From Basidiobolus meristosporus CBS 931.73 (taxonomy: Eukaryota > Basidiobolomycota > Basidiobolomycetes > Basidiobolales > Basidiobolaceae), in NCBI GenBank assembly GCA_002104905.1, contig MCFE01000087.1, positions 62,001 through 126,000 on the forward strand: a DNA stretch of 64,000 nucleotides, read 5' to 3'. This document shows positions 43,541-55,639 of this stretch, piece by piece (the stretch's first letter is position 1; every line of letters starts with the position of its first letter). Under the pieces are notes generated by a model that did no database searches, had not been told where the DNA came from, and was given only the letters and a program-made list of their open reading frames with translations. The position numbers were made by a program, and so were the translations under genes.

Positions 43541-44096
43541 CGTGGCAATTTACCCAAGTAGACATCTATATTCATAGATGTACTCTTGGACCATTCCTTT
43601 CTGTCAGAGTATCTTCAACTTTCTTTTTAGTAGTGTCTGTTGGTGTGGGGGCTCAAGGGCATCCTGAATATCCAACACAAACTAATTCCAGGCAGAGATT
43701 GTAGAGCATCCCATCTTGGTGGCTGACCTGATCTTGTTGTGGTACTACTGTAAAGCTGCATCTGCCAGGTAAGAGGCTGCATAATGTAACTTGCTTTCTG
43801 AAGCAATTCCCTTTGCCTTAAAAGCTTCTTCAATCTGGAAGAGCCAAGTTCCCAGGCTTTCCTTGACTCTACCATGGTGCTGGTTGACCTTCACACTAAA
43901 GTTGCACTTGACAGGGTTTTGCTGGCTTTGAGCCATGGTAGTCAATCCTTGTTGCTGCTGGCTAAGGATCTGGAGTAACTGTTGCTACTGGGCCAGGATT
44001 TGATGCATAGCATTCTTTCATTCTTGATTTTTGGACTTCTTGAGGGAGGCTTCTACTTTCTTCAGGAGGAATGTTTCTGGTTATTGCTGCTATCAA
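43541..44096 (-). pseudogene. Gypsy-G element 2 gag N-terminus
   Basis: After the Harbinger-like block the Gypsy-G gag resumes. It includes the segment SKLHYAASYLADAALQ and, upstream, TMAQSQQNPVKCNFSVKVNQ (43945-43745), then the Gln-rich start and 5' leader up to the primer-binding site at 44087. Stops and frameshifts are present. Confidence 0.8.
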
Positions 44097-44465
44097 TGTT
44101 ACAAGTCTTGGTATAAGAGTTGTAGAGGATTAGGGAGTTTAACTAGTATTGTATTCACTAAAACTTAAACTGATCTTTATTGAGATTCCGGCAACTCCTT
44201 ATATACATTTTGCGAGGTCAATTATTGACTAATTGTATTTCCAAATGTAGGCTGTGGATGATGACTTGTTTGATTGCACCATCATCACCCAATAAGATCC
44301 TACTTACTATATCTATTTCTGTGTGATAAGGATCTGCTGATTCATTTGCTGACTAATGCCGCTGATTTGATAGACAATATTGATACACTGATATGCTAAA
44401 CATATCACTAATTGATTTGACTAAAAACTGATCTAACTTAAACATTCAAGCAGCAGATCATAACC
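44097..44465 (-). repeat. Gypsy-G 5' LTR of element 2
   Basis: Reverse complement of the family LTR. Plus-strand ends are TGTTACAAGTCTTGG and CAGCAGATCATAACC, with the last base changed from A. It has more differences from the 3' LTR than the Copia-B pair, consistent with an older insertion. Confidence 0.85.
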
Positions 44466-45585
44466 CATATATCCACCATCATTGTATCCATTCACAACTG
44501 CATCCTGCCTGATGCGCATCAAACATTGGACCATATTTCATACCTCAGAAGTTTCTTATGGCGCAGATATTTTGGGAGGTTGGAAGACAAGTTGCCAATA
44601 TTGCTTTATGCCAATCTTATCAAGTGAATCACTTTCAAGTCTGGCATGTATGTTATGGGCTAGCATGTGGGGGAATGCCAGGAAGATTTGGTAGATATAG
44701 AGCAGACATGCGCACATGAAGACACCTATGCATTTGGCATTTAGCATTAAGCAGCTAAGCAGCCGCATAATATGGGTAATCCGGTAGGTAAAGCAAGGTT
44801 GGTAAAACACAACAATCAACTAGTACTTATTAAGATAACTTTATTGCAGTCTGCAGGATACTTCTGGAATACAAGCCAATTTCTATACCTTTCAAAACAG
44901 AATCCGTGCAAACAAGAATGCAGCTCATCTATACATGGGACTGGAATCCAGCAGTGAGAAGGAATAAATTGACTAAGCTTTAAGCATTATTTTGCAAATG
45001 CCTAACAAGTATTGATAATGCATTAGTGTCAATCTAGCATGTGCTTGCAAGAAGAATATGTTACCTGCAATACAAGGTATATTGCACCTCTGTAAGTTTT
45101 GCACTGACAGCCATAAAATTGAGGTATCAGCAGTGTATCAACTGCAGCTAATGTGCATTTATTTAACAGCTGGTTGGCAAGAAGTTGTGATTTTCGTTCA
45201 TTTAGGCTATATGTGCAATATCCTTGTAAGTAGTGGATATGCAAATGAACAAGTGTGACTTCAAGGCACTATGAGTGAATTGCAGAAGGGAAGGTAGTAA
45301 TATGAAAGAGCATTTGGTGAACTGGTATGGTGGCAGTGTACAGGGTTAGCAGTATCCATTGTACTGCTGTGGCAATGTCCTTTGAGGTCTGCAAAGTGGC
45401 TGTTAAATCATCATTAAGCTTATTGCTATATTTAGCAACAGCATGTGTAGCCTAATTATGTCTGCTCAGCTACATATAGACTACCCAGATTACCTGAATA
45501 TTGTGTAAGCCTCACAAAAAAAACCATTCAAGCTCTGTCAAGCTTCTCACTGCATTTAGTGGTTTTGGGTTACAAGCTTTTACAA
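44466..45585 (+). mobile_element. CACTA/Plavaka-like copy 3, right part
   Basis: Follows copy 1 from about 12577 to 13600 at lower identity. Examples are TCTATCCATTC-like sequence at 44484, the stretch TGCGCACATGAAGACACCTATGC (copy 1: TGTGCACATGGAGACACC...) near 44709, and GGAATCCAGCAGTGAGAAGGAATA near 44942. No readable frame is left. It is the most diverged of the three copies, in keeping with being the host of the older Gypsy insertion. Confidence 0.6.
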
Positions 45586-46548
45586 CACTCTTACTCATCT
45601 AAATGTTCATTTTCACTAGTCATATTGCAGCTCAGGATATTTGAGTATGTCTCTAGCTAATGGTTTGTTAAGTATCTCAGCAATAATTTCATCTGTAAAA
45701 CAGTAAGCTAAGCAAACTAAGTTATCTTTCTATAGCTTCACATGTGAATTGTTGTATAATATATAGGTGCATAGCTCCAGCATGAAAAGTTGGATTTTTA
45801 CCTAATTGTGTATATCTTTAATTAACTTGAGATAAAATAAAAGTCATTTTGAACTAAAGCCTATATCTTTGAAAATCATTCTTAACCACATTACTTCATT
45901 TGTAGCATTGCCAACTGCCTTATACTCAGCTTCTTTGGTGGAAAGTGTGATGGCTAGTTGCTTAGCTGAGGGCCATAAGTTTCTCCCCTTGAGCAAACAA
46001 AGGTGTATCCTGTTAAAATTCTTCTGACTTCAAAATTTCATCCCTATGCAGCATCAAAGTATCCCACAAGATCATGCTTTGAGTCCTTATAGATGTATCT
46101 TGAGCATATGTGGGAAATTTAACTTTGCTATCTGATATCCACTTAAATCCTAAAATATGATCAAATCCATAGTTGTGACAATGCTGGCTGACAACTCCTA
46201 CTAATATGAGTAATCTGGACATGTCTCAAACATAATGTTAATCAGAATGCTGACCAAATATTGGTAAAGTTACTCAGAGCTTTCAGATGGTGCCAAGCAC
46301 TTTTGATTTGGTTGAGTATTGACCAAGCTAAGGCCTGTCTCCATTGGGGTGGCTGTCACCTGGAAGTCTTCCATTTGGTACTTGTTGAATATATCACAAA
46401 TAAGCCTGGATTGGCTTAGACAAATAGTCTGGGTACTTTTGTCTGTGGTTAGCTTCATCTCTAATAAATGGCTGAGCTCTTCTAGATTGGGCATTTTTAA
46501 CACTTTTGGTAGGCTGGATTCAACCTCTTCCATATTTCTTGGATGCAA
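45586..46548 (-). pseudogene. Copia-A RT/RNase H fragment, heavily decayed
   Basis: Minus-strand remnants match Copia-A. They include KNYQMED-like CDIFNKYQMEDFQVTATPME and LSLVNTQPNQKCLAPSESSE (46548-46270), GVVSQHCHNYGFDHI (about 46190), and the tail down to the end of the coding region, with the first bases of a Copia-A LTR end (TTTACAACA near 45575). The family YVDD motif is not preserved. It joins a Gypsy-G LTR fragment on the right. Confidence 0.65.
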
Positions 46549-46816
46549 TTAAATGAGTCATTAGCCACAACCTATACTAGGAAATACAATTAGTCAGCAA
46601 TTGATCTGGCAAATGCATATAAGAAGCTGCCAGAACCTCAATAAAAATTGGTTCAAGTATTAGTGAATACATTACAGGCTAAACTCCCTATTCCTCTTCA
46701 GATCATATGTCAAAAATTGTAACATTAGTAGTAGCAATGACTAGAAACCTCCCTCTAGAGGGGAGAAGATGCCTCTCCCTGGATGTTGGAAAACAAGAAT
46801 GGAACTATGCTATGCA
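46549..46816 (+). repeat. Gypsy-G LTR fragment with primer-binding site and start of gag
   Basis: AAATGAGTCATTAGCCACAAC to ...AAAATTGTAACA (about 46724) is the 3' half of the LTR. It is followed by TAGTAGTAGCAATGACTAGAAACC (degenerate primer-binding site and leader) and the gag start region (GGAAAACAAGAATGGAAC). It is cut at 46816 by an LTR-C copy on the opposite strand. Confidence 0.65.
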
Positions 46817-47880
46817 GTGCTGTGGTGGTGTAGCAGTACTCCTGTGAGAAGTTACACAACTCAAGGTGTGTGAAGTGTCTGATAGTTGCAGTAACCTCTG
46901 GGTCTAAACTGCTGGTGTCTGAGTCAATTTGTCACTATGGTTAAAGCCCCTGATTCTCTAGCTTCCTAGGTGCTCCAAGTGTCTCCAAAGGCCTCTTTGT
47001 GTCTAATGCACTCCCTTGAAAAGCTCCTTGATGGCAGGTCTGAGGTGTAACTGCTAAAGCAACCCTAAGAAAAAAAATCAAGAAATGGCCAGCAAAATAC
47101 TACCATGATATTAGATGAATTCCAAGTTTCCCAAAATTGACAACTCCCAATATCTCTATTGTTAACTGATGGGCTGGCAAACAAAGAAATTCTCCTGGAG
47201 GAGACTGGATCAACTAGCTTCCATACCAGACTTGGTAATTAGCTGCCCATTACTTCCATTGATGATTGCATTTGAAATTTTGAACCAAAAGTACCAACTG
47301 AGTACCAGTAAGAAATCATATGAATTTCAAGTTTGAGATTTTTCATAGGGGTAGGAGCAGTATCAACTGCCCATCAATATGAGAGAATTGTCACTGATAG
47401 AAGGGATGATTTATTGATAAGGGATTGACTTTGCTTAAATACTTTTCCAGATTGCCAAGTGATTACTAATGGCAAGGTTCTAGAAGATTCCAGGCATCAG
47501 TGGCATTCTGAATGACATTACTATGAACTGAAAATACTCCAAGAAGGTCCTGGTAGGTTCAAAAAGGCCCAGCACATCTAGCCAATCAAGGATCAGTAGT
47601 CTGAAGCCTGTGTAGCATAGGGTTACCATACATGGTATTGAAATTGTAGGGATGGTAGCACAGACTTAGGTCATGTGTCATAGGTACTGACATCAATACT
47701 TGCCTATCAGGGATACACATACTGGTCACAATGCTGAAGAGCACCTGGGATAACCAATGCTGATAACTAATCTGGAGTAACATTATATATGGATAATACT
47801 AATTACATGGGTTAAGAAGAATCAGATAACACTGATAAGATAAAATATGGATAAGTGCATCATAATAGCTATATGTGAAT
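46817..47880 (-). repeat. LTR-C copy, minus strand, with internal extra sequence
   Basis: The reverse complement aligns with 21915-22718 at both ends: TGTGGTGGTGTAGCAGTACTCCTG (46821) to AAGTGCATCATAATAGC (about 47870). About 300 bp in the middle (roughly 47075-47390) are not in the reference copy. The far end is followed by a Harbinger fragment. Confidence 0.6.
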
Positions 47881-47904
47881 GTCTTCTTGAAGAAAAACAC
47901 TCTG

Positions 47905-48098
47905 CATTTATAAGTATCTTGACTATCTTACCTATTCTGCTTTTTTCTCCTTTATACAGTTTCCTCTGCATTTACCTGCTAATGTGCTGAATCTCTTTAG
48001 ATATCCAAAGGTATGCTCTGCTATCACTCTGAAATGATTAAATATCTCATTATACAGCTTATGCTTTCTACTAAGCACACCATTCCTTGGCTTTCTAC
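47905..48098 (-). pseudogene. Harbinger-like transposase C-terminal fragment
   Basis: RKPRNGVLSRKHKLYNEIFN and HFRVIAEHTFGYLKRFSTLAGKCRG on the minus strand match 40945-41130 of the larger copy (NGVPSRKQKLYNEIFNHFRV). The catalytic Glu is kept (AEHTF). It is joined abruptly to a Gypsy-G fragment at 48099. Confidence 0.65.
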
Positions 48099-49156
48099 CG
48101 CTAAGTTCACTTGTGTCCAATAAATGGAATTGACTGAGCTGAAATCCAGTCTGGCAGGTGGCAGCTCATTGGTCTGGTTGCCGTTTTCAATCTGAGTGGT
48201 ATGGGTTCTCCAATTGATTGATGGACTATGGTTGAATAGCCATGTTTTTGTAGTACCAGGTCTAATTTGCATTTTCCAAATATGTAGGCCTGTAGGTCTT
48301 CTTCATAGTTGTTGGTCTTCATTCTTACTATCTGAGTGATGCAGCTGATTATGTGAGAGTTCCCATCAGCTGTTGAGACTAAAGCTGATTCCAGCTTTCA
48401 AGGAAAATTGCTCTGATATGTACTTGTGTGATGCTCCTGAGTCAATCACAATCTTAGGAGGTGCCTTATCAAAGACACAATTCAAGTATTATAGTCCTTG
48501 TGAGTTTGATATCATTTGGGATAAGTATCTGTTTGTTATATGGGAGGTGAGCTTTGAGTCTTCTTCAAGTTCTTCCTCCATATTACTATGCTCCTGGGCT
48601 TCAATATAGTTGAATATTCCTGTTGACTAGTGTCTGGTTCATTTCTAAGTTCAGTACTTTGAGATGTATTCATGCTGATGACAATGGAAGCCATGTCCTT
48701 TCTTCTTGCATACCTCTGAGCTGGGATTATTCTGCATAGTGACTATGTCCATTAGCACTGCATCTGGTTTTCTCCTTTTTTAGTGACTGTAGCTTCTCTG
48801 ACTAGTCACCATAGGCTTTCCAATTGCAAACATAGATAAGTCATAGTCAATGACAATCTTGATGGCTTCTTCAATAGTCTGAGGTCTTCAATATTTAGCT
48901 TTCTTGCAAGTTCTTTCTTTCAACCTATCAATAAAGTATATCACTTCAGCAAGGGGTCTGTTTTTTTATGGTGTCAAAGTAGACATCCATACTCATATAT
49001 GTATTTTAATCAGTTCCTTTTTATCTCAGTGTCTTTAGCTTGTTTTGTAGTAGTGTCTGCTCATATGGAGGCTCAAAAGTATCCAGAATTTCCAACACAA
49101 ACACTCTCCAGGTAGGGGCAGTAGAGCATCCTATCAAAGTGGCTGACCTGATACTC
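48099..49156 (-). pseudogene. Gypsy-G gag-protease fragment
   Basis: Minus strand. Protease-adjacent segment [20 protein letters not shown] (about 48315-48255), remnants of the protease near 48440, a damaged zinc knuckle near 48690, and gag down to about 49156 all follow Gypsy-G element 3. Indels and stops are frequent. The right end stops where D block copy 2 begins. Confidence 0.7.
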
Positions 49157-50147
49157 TATCAAAAATTATTGAAATGATCCCATCACAGGCCATCACAAAG
49201 CTAAAGTCTGTGACTAAGAGGTACTGATCCCATCAGGACACCATCCAGAGACTGTTGAAAAATAATTGCACTCTAGATTTCACAAAAAGCTTAGTAAAAT
49301 TTTTCATCACAATAATGTATAAGTGGCTTTTGATTGGTTCCCTGCCAGTTTGCTCACTTTCTGATCCTGGACACTCTATTGCCTCCTATGTTTGTGTGCA
49401 TTGTTTGGCTATTGCCTCTTTTTCACACTCCTTACTTCCTGACTCAACTGTTTCTCTTACTTTTCATGTGTACAAACTGATTAATATCCATTGAAACTTC
49501 AGTTGTACCTCAATTGCCAATTGTATCAACCTATACAAGTCCCCATATGCAACACTAACATTAAACCCAACCCCACACTCAACAAGTAACTCCATTAAAA
49601 TCCACCACTCATTAAGTATTCCTGCTGTAACACTCTGGTTCCACAACTTTGGCAGGAACCAAATGGCATTATGCCACTTTCATTCACTGGTTTCCACATG
49701 TTGTGGTCTTCAGCTGGCACTGCAAGGTATAGCACCTCATCTGCCAGTCTTTGCAATAAGTTCTTGCAGTATAACAGTACATTTTCTTGAGCACTGCTCT
49801 TGAAGAAGGGCTGCAACCTCTTGGTGTGCCTATTAATATTTCAAAATTCCACTGAAGGCTTTGTGATAGTCTTTTGAGCTCTTGACATTGTAGCCTTGTC
49901 TGTCAGTGGGATCTCCACTTAGTCAACAATGGAGGTTATGGAGGCTGTGGTAGACAAATTGCCTTTTTCAGCAAACTCATCTACCTTGCAGGAGTGTGGC
50001 TCAATTAGCTGTGCTTCCAACTCTTATGAAAACAGCTGTTTTCTTACTGGTAATTCTTCTTGGCCGTGATGGAATTCAGTCTGATCTGGGCTTGCAGCAT
50101 TAATTGGCAAGAGCTGCAGTTTTTTTTGCATGGCTCCCTGTCCCAAG
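49157..50147 (-). mobile_element. Element D, copy 2 (3' part only)
   Basis: Aligns with 7866-8880 throughout: AAAATTATTGAAATGATCCC at the left end and ATGGCTCCCTGTCCCAAG at the right. The coding remnant FFKSSAQENVLLYCKNLLQR and LADEVLYLAVPAEDHN (about 49810-49690) repeats the C-terminal part of the D gene. The terminal-repeat end is missing, replaced at 50148 by a scrap of Gypsy-G LTR. Confidence 0.6.
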
Positions 50148-50170
50148 CTAAAAACTGATCTAACTTAAAC
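50148..50170 (-). repeat. Scrap of Gypsy-G LTR
   Basis: CTAAAAACTGATCTAACTTAAAC is identical in order to the LTR at 44421-44443. It is the outer remnant of the 3' LTR of Gypsy-G element 3, separated from the element by the LTR-C variant. Confidence 0.6.
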
Positions 50171-51214
50171 TTCTCAAGTGTTTTGTGTGTGGTGTGTTCA
50201 CTGGGTGCAATAACCTCTGGCAAAAGCTTGCTAGGAATACTTGGGTTCTGTCTCTAATCTAATATGAAGGGGAATAAAGCCACAAGCTTGTGAAGGGAAA
50301 ACTGTTGAGCTACAATCCCCAACTGAGTTGGTGTCTTAACAAAAGTATGTGCTGGGTTCAGCGCCCTTTGAGATGACAATGTACTAAAGCATTCAAAGTC
50401 AAAACAACTGTAAACTCCACCAGCAGGGACTTGGTAAGAATGCAGCTGTGGTCAATAGTTACAAAGACAGAAAAGTATCTTTGCCTGTACAAGAACAAGC
50501 TTGGGAAAGAATCAAATATAATAAAAGATACCTACTCTGAGTATTCCTCACAAGTAGTGCCTCCAAGGTCAGTTGGCTGTCAGCGCAGTGTCCTGGGAGT
50601 GTCCTGTGGTCTAGGGTTGGAAGTTCAGGTAGCAGCAGGTAGCAGTGATCACACTAATCAACAAGTCGGTATATTGATAAAGGGGATGATGATTTATTGT
50701 TGAGGGATAGCCTCCCTTATATACTTTTCTCACTGGCTAAGTGATTACTAATCATGGTGTTCCAGAAGGTTCCAGATATCAATAGAAATCTTAATGACAT
50801 CAGAATGACCCAAGAATGTTCCAAGTAGGTGCCAGAAGGATCTAAGAGGCACAGCACATCCAACCAATCAGGAATCAGTATTCTGAAACCTGTGTAACAT
50901 AGGGATACCATATATGGTATGGAAACGGTAGGGATGGTGACACAGGTTGATCATGTGTCACAGGTACTGGCGCAGGTACTTGCCTAATATAGAAGTACTT
51001 ATAGCTAGTAATCTTACATAAAGTGAGGGGTAACTTATGCAATAAGGTAAGCAGGTGTGATAGTCAACTGGCTTATGGGATAGTACTGATTGGGTAAGAC
51101 AAATGGGATAAAACTAAAATAAGTGTAGTAGAGATATAGGGAAGTAGGAAATAAGGGAATGAGCATATCTGTCAGTGGGTGTAACTGTCATCCCACTACA
51201 GTGGCAGGTCATAA
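50171..51214 (-). repeat. LTR-C variant (about 1.04 kb) inserted in a Gypsy-G 3' LTR
   Basis: The right two-thirds match the reference LTR-C reversed (for example ACTGGCTAAGTGATTACTAATC, CCATATATGGTATGG and CATGTGTCACAGGTACTGG). About 400 bp (roughly 50230-50650) have no match in the window. It lies between two parts of one Gypsy-G LTR (50148-50170 and 51215-51230), so it inserted there. Confidence 0.55.
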
Positions 51215-54200
51215 AATTCTCCCCCACTAGAGTTGAGAAGGTTCTCCTGAATCTCTTTTCTTGTGATACCAATATCTTGATGGTTCAGTATTGTCAGCAA
51301 GTCTTGCAAGCTTGAGTCTGTCTCTAAGAACTAAATCTTCCCAGATATTCCCTTGTTTATCCACTAGTTGGTAAGTTGCAAATGGACATTCTCTGATGAT
51401 CTTGAATGGTCCTGTCCGTTATGGCTCAAACTTCTTCCGAGTGTTGTTTCTTGGCAATACAAAGTTCCCAACTCTCAATGCTTCTGGTGCTACAGTCTTA
51501 TCAAATCTCTGCTTCATCTTTTCTGCACTTTGAGATACTTTGGCCTGTGCCTCTTGTTGTCTTTATTCCAATTGCTGGTGTCTACTGGGCTGACTAAGCT
51601 CATCTTCTAAGGCATCTGAAAGCTTGGGTTGTGTGAGATCTCCTGGAATCCTTAGTTTACATCCATACACTAAGTAAAGTGGTGATTGTTGGATAGTGTT
51701 GTGCACTCTAACTCTGCAGGCAAAAAGTGCTTGATCTATATACTCATCCCATCTACTGACAGCTCCATTTGCATACTTGGTCAGCATTTTTCCAAATAAT
51801 CCATTAAAGAGTTCAGTGACTCCATTGGTTTGGGTTGATATGCTGAGGTTTTCAAGTGTTTAATCTGCTGTATTTCCAGGTAAGCCTCTAATGTCTTTGC
51901 CATAAAGTTTGCTCCTCTATCAGATAAGATCTCCACAAGGCATCCAAACTTCACCAGGATCTCATGGTAAATGAGACTTGCAACTTCTTGTTCACTGGCT
52001 ATTGGTGCAGCTTTAGGAACTGGCCATTTAGTGGCATGGTTAATTGCTACTAGGATCCAACGGTTGCAATTCCTGGTGGTTGGCAGTCTTCCAATAAAGT
52101 CAATTCCCCATCTCTCAAATGGTCTGACAGGCTGCAAAGGGAAGAGTTTGGCAATTCTTTGTGGCTGGCCTTGATTGATTTGGCAGTTTGGGCATGTTTT
52201 CACTAGCTTCTCAATATCTTGTTTCATTCTGGGCCACCATGCTCTGACTTTCACAAGGCTATAGGTTACTTCAATCCCAAGATGTCCATATCCATTGTGC
52301 AGCTTATGTATTAAATCCAGGCAAGCAACATAGGGACAATAGGCAATAGGGCTTCCATTAACAATTTGGTAGAGTGTTTCATCTTGTACAACAAATTTGC
52401 TGGCTTCATCCCGGACTATCATCTTTATCTCTTCATCCACCTCATTAGGAATGGCTTGGTCCTCCAAGTATTGTGGTAATAAGCTAGGCCAATCTGATTC
52501 ATGCACCAAGTTGAGTTGTGCCACTTGTTCTAGTCTTGATAAGGCATCAGCAACTGTTTTGTTTTTCCCAGGGCAGTTGACAATCTCCAAGTCAAATTGC
52601 TGAATGTATTCACTCCATCTTGTCATTCTTCTGGATAGAACCCTCTGAGTAAATGTATACTTCAGTGAGGCATGATCAGTCTTTACAGTGCATTTGACTC
52701 CTTCAATATAGCATCTCCATATCTTCACGCAGTGTATTATAGCAAGCATCTCCTTCTCATGCCCAGGATAGTTTTGTTCTGCTGAGTTCAGTTTCTTGGA
52801 CTCAAAGGCAACTGGGTAATCCTTTCCCTTGTGTTCTTGGCTTAGTACTCCACCAATTGCATAATCTGAAGCATCTGTGCACAGGGTAAACTCTTTTCTG
52901 AAGTCAGGTACTCTTAAGCTTGGCAGCTTAGCAAGTTCATTCTTGAGCATCTGAAATGCAGTCTCACAGGCTATGTCCCACTTTTAGGTGTTGTCTTTCT
53001 TGAGGATATCAGTTGAAGGGGCTGCAATGCTTGCAAAGGACTTGACAAATCTCCAATAATAGGATGCCATTCCAAGGAATGATCTGAGTTCTGATATGCT
53101 ATGGGGCTGCTTCAAACTCTTGATAGCTTCAGCCTTCTCAGGGTCTAAGGTCACTCCTGTGCTAGTCACTATGTGTCCCAGATATTCAACGTGTTCCTTG
53201 AAGAATTCACACTTGGCTAGCTTGCCATATAGCTTGTTCTCTCTTAGTTTCTTCAAGACCTTTTCAATGTGTACCAAGTGATCCTCTTCTGTCTTGCTGT
53301 ATATCAATATGTCATCTAGGTAGATTATCACAAACTTGTCTAAGTACTCCTGGAAGACAGCCTGCATCAGGGTCATGAATGTTGCAGGGGCATTGGTAAG
53401 GCCAAAACTCATGACTAAGTACTTTTAATGTTCATATCTGGTCCTGAATGCTGTCTTAGGAATATCATCTGGTTTCACCCTAAACTGGTTGTATCCTGAC
53501 ATGAGGTCAATCTTGCTGACTATGGTGGCTCCATTAAGTTGGTCCAAAAGCTCATCAATCCAAGGTATGGGGTACTTATTCTTGACAGTAACTGAGTTCA
53601 GGTCTCTGTAGTCAATGCACATCCTAGGTGTTCCATCCTTCTTTTTCACAAAAAGCACTGGTGCTCCCCAAGGTGACTTGCTGGATCTGATATATCCTTG
53701 CTCCAATAGCTGATCAACTTGTCTCTTCATTTCCTTCAGTTCCAATGGACTCATTCTGTAAGGTGTCTTGCTCACTGGAGGGCTATCTCCTGTGTCAATG
53801 GCATAATCCACGTCTCTGACTGGTGGTAGGCTTACAAGCTCATCTGGAAACATGTCTGAATATTTCTTCAAGAGAGTCTGAACCTGCTGGGGTGCTGGGG
53901 TAGAGGAATCCTCCTGTAATACCGCCATGTGGAACATCTGAGTACCTTTTCTAAGTGCTCTACAGAACTGGGTCTTGCTAAGTTCACTTGTCTCACACAT
54001 ACTGGAATTGATCAAGTTGAAATCTAGCCTGGCAGGTAGTAGCTCATAGGTCTTGTTGTCCTTTTGGATCTGAGTAGCATGGGTTCTCCAGTTGATTGGT
54101 GGATTACAACAAAATAACCAGGTTTTTCCAAGTACAAGGTCATATTTGCAGTTCCCAAATATATAAGCCTGTAGGTCTTCTGCATATTCAATGTTCTTCA

Positions 54201-55358
54201 TTCTTACTGGCTGGGTAATACGGTTGATTATGGGAGAGTTCCCATTAGCTGTGGAGACTGAAGTTGATTTGGTAGGTTCCAAGTTGATTCCAGCTTGCAA
54301 GGCAAATTGTTCTGACATGTATTCATGTGATGCTCCTGAGTCAATCATGATTTTGGCAGGTACTCTATTGATTACTCCATTTAAGTATAATAACTTCCTT
54401 GAGTTTGAGGTCATTTGAGACAAGTAGTCTTCTGTCATATGGAAGGTGAGTTCCAAGTCTCCTTCAAGCTCATCCTCCATGCTACTGTGTTCACGGGACT
54501 CAATATGGTTGAAGGTTCTTGTTGGCTGGTGTCCATTTCTTCTCTGGAGGCAGTACTTTGAGATGTGTCCTTGCTGGTGGCAACTGAAACAAAGTCCTTT
54601 CTTCCTGCATTCTTCTGAGGTGGGGTTCTTCTGCATAGCATCTATTTCCATTGGTACTGCTTCTGACTGCCTTCTTTGATAATGCTTGCAGCCTTTCTGA
54701 TTAGTCACTGTAGGCTTCCCAACTCCAAACATAGCTGAGTCATAGTCAATGGCAATCTTGATGGCTTCTTCAATAGTCTGAGGTCTTTGATAATTCACTT
54801 CCTTGCAAGTTCTTTCTTTCAACCCATCAATAAAGTATTCAACTTGATCCAGGGGGTCCATTCTTTCAATTTGTCCAAGTAGACATCTGTACTCAGAGAT
54901 GTATTCTTGAACCATTCCGTTCTGTCTGAGTGTCTTTAACTTCCTTCTTAGTAGTGTCTGCTGGTGTGGAGGTTCAAAGCATCCTGAATTTCCAACACAA
55001 ACTCATCCCAGGTAGAGATAGTAGAGCATCCCATCATAGTGGCTGACCTGATCTTGTTGTGGTACCACTGTAAAGCTGCATCTGCCAGGTAAGAAGCTGC
55101 ATAATGCAATTTGCTTTCTGGATCAACTCCTGTAGCCTTAAAAGCTTCTTCAATCTGAAAGAGCCAAGCTCCCAGGTTTTCATTGACTCTGCCATAGTAC
55201 TGGTTGACCTTCACACTAAAGTTGCTCTTGACAGGGCTTTGCTGGCTCTGAGCCATGGTAGTCATTCCTTGTTGCTGTTGGCTGAGGACCTGGAGTAACT
55301 GTTGCTGTTGGGCCAGGATTTGCTGCATGGCATTCTTCCATTCTTGATTGTCCAACAT
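51215..55358 (-). pseudogene. Gypsy-G element 3 gag-pol, broken by stops and frameshifts
   Basis: Reading leftward: Gag from 55358 (MLDNQEWKNAMQQIL); frameshift near 54940 in a T run; zinc knuckle [14 protein letters not shown] (about 54590-54550); protease [13 protein letters not shown] (about 54350); RT to 53425 ending TRYEH, where TAC is changed to TAA; RT palm YLDDILIYS (about 53320); TAA again in place of TAC at about 52985; RNase H CTDASDYAIGGVL (about 52880); integrase zinc region to CPNCQ, GIDFIGRLP, and LSDRGANF (about 51930); frameshift near 51830, beyond which the VIERFNG segment is lost; and a broken C-terminal part with the GPY/F region near 51400. Compared with element 1 it has the intact protease Gly but a damaged integrase Glu segment. 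Confidence 0.87.
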
Positions 55359-55416
55359 CTTGAGGGTGGTTTCTTCTTTCTTCAGGAGGGAGGTTTCTGG
55401 TTATTGCTGCTACCAA

Positions 55417-55636
55417 TGTTACAAGTCTTGGTATAAGAGTTGTAGAGGAATAGGGAGTTTAGCTAGTATTGTATTCACTAAAACTTGAACTGATTTTTAT
55501 TGAGGTTCCAGCAGCTCCTTATATACATTTTGCCAGATCATTTGCTGACAAATTATATTTCCTAATGTAGGCTGTGGCTGATGACTCATTTGATTGCATC
55601 ATCATCACTCAATTAGATCCTACTTAATATAACTAT
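55417..55636 (-). repeat. Gypsy-G 5' LTR of element 3, truncated
   Basis: Plus-strand start TGTTACAAGTCTTGG. It follows the family LTR for about 220 bp and stops at ATCCTACTTAATATAAC, where Copia-A sequence begins. Confidence 0.85.
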
Positions 55637-55639
55637 ATT

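Larger units (their letters stand above)
32394..44465 (-). mobile_element. Gypsy-G element 2, minus strand, holding Copia-B and a Harbinger-like element
   Basis: LTRs are 32394-32762 (3' LTR) and 44097-44465 (5' LTR). The primer-binding site is at 44087-44096 (reverse complement TTGATAGCAG, one change from the family form). Internal sequence is interrupted by Copia-B at 35019-39705 and by a Harbinger-like block at about 40700-43540, the latter replacing about 130 bp of gag. Flanks GCAAA (left) and CCATA (right) are not a convincing target duplication. The element is inserted in a Plavaka-like copy. Confidence 0.85.
51215..55636 (-). mobile_element. Gypsy-G element 3, minus strand
   Basis: Right side: 5' LTR from 55417, truncated at about 55636 by a Copia-A fragment; primer-binding site TTGGTAGCAG (reverse) at 55407-55416. 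Left side: purine tract (reverse of CTCCCCCACT) near 51223 and only the first 16 bases of the 3' LTR before the LTR-C variant. The body is collinear with element 1 and gives the best-preserved Gypsy-G protease and integrase. Confidence 0.88.
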
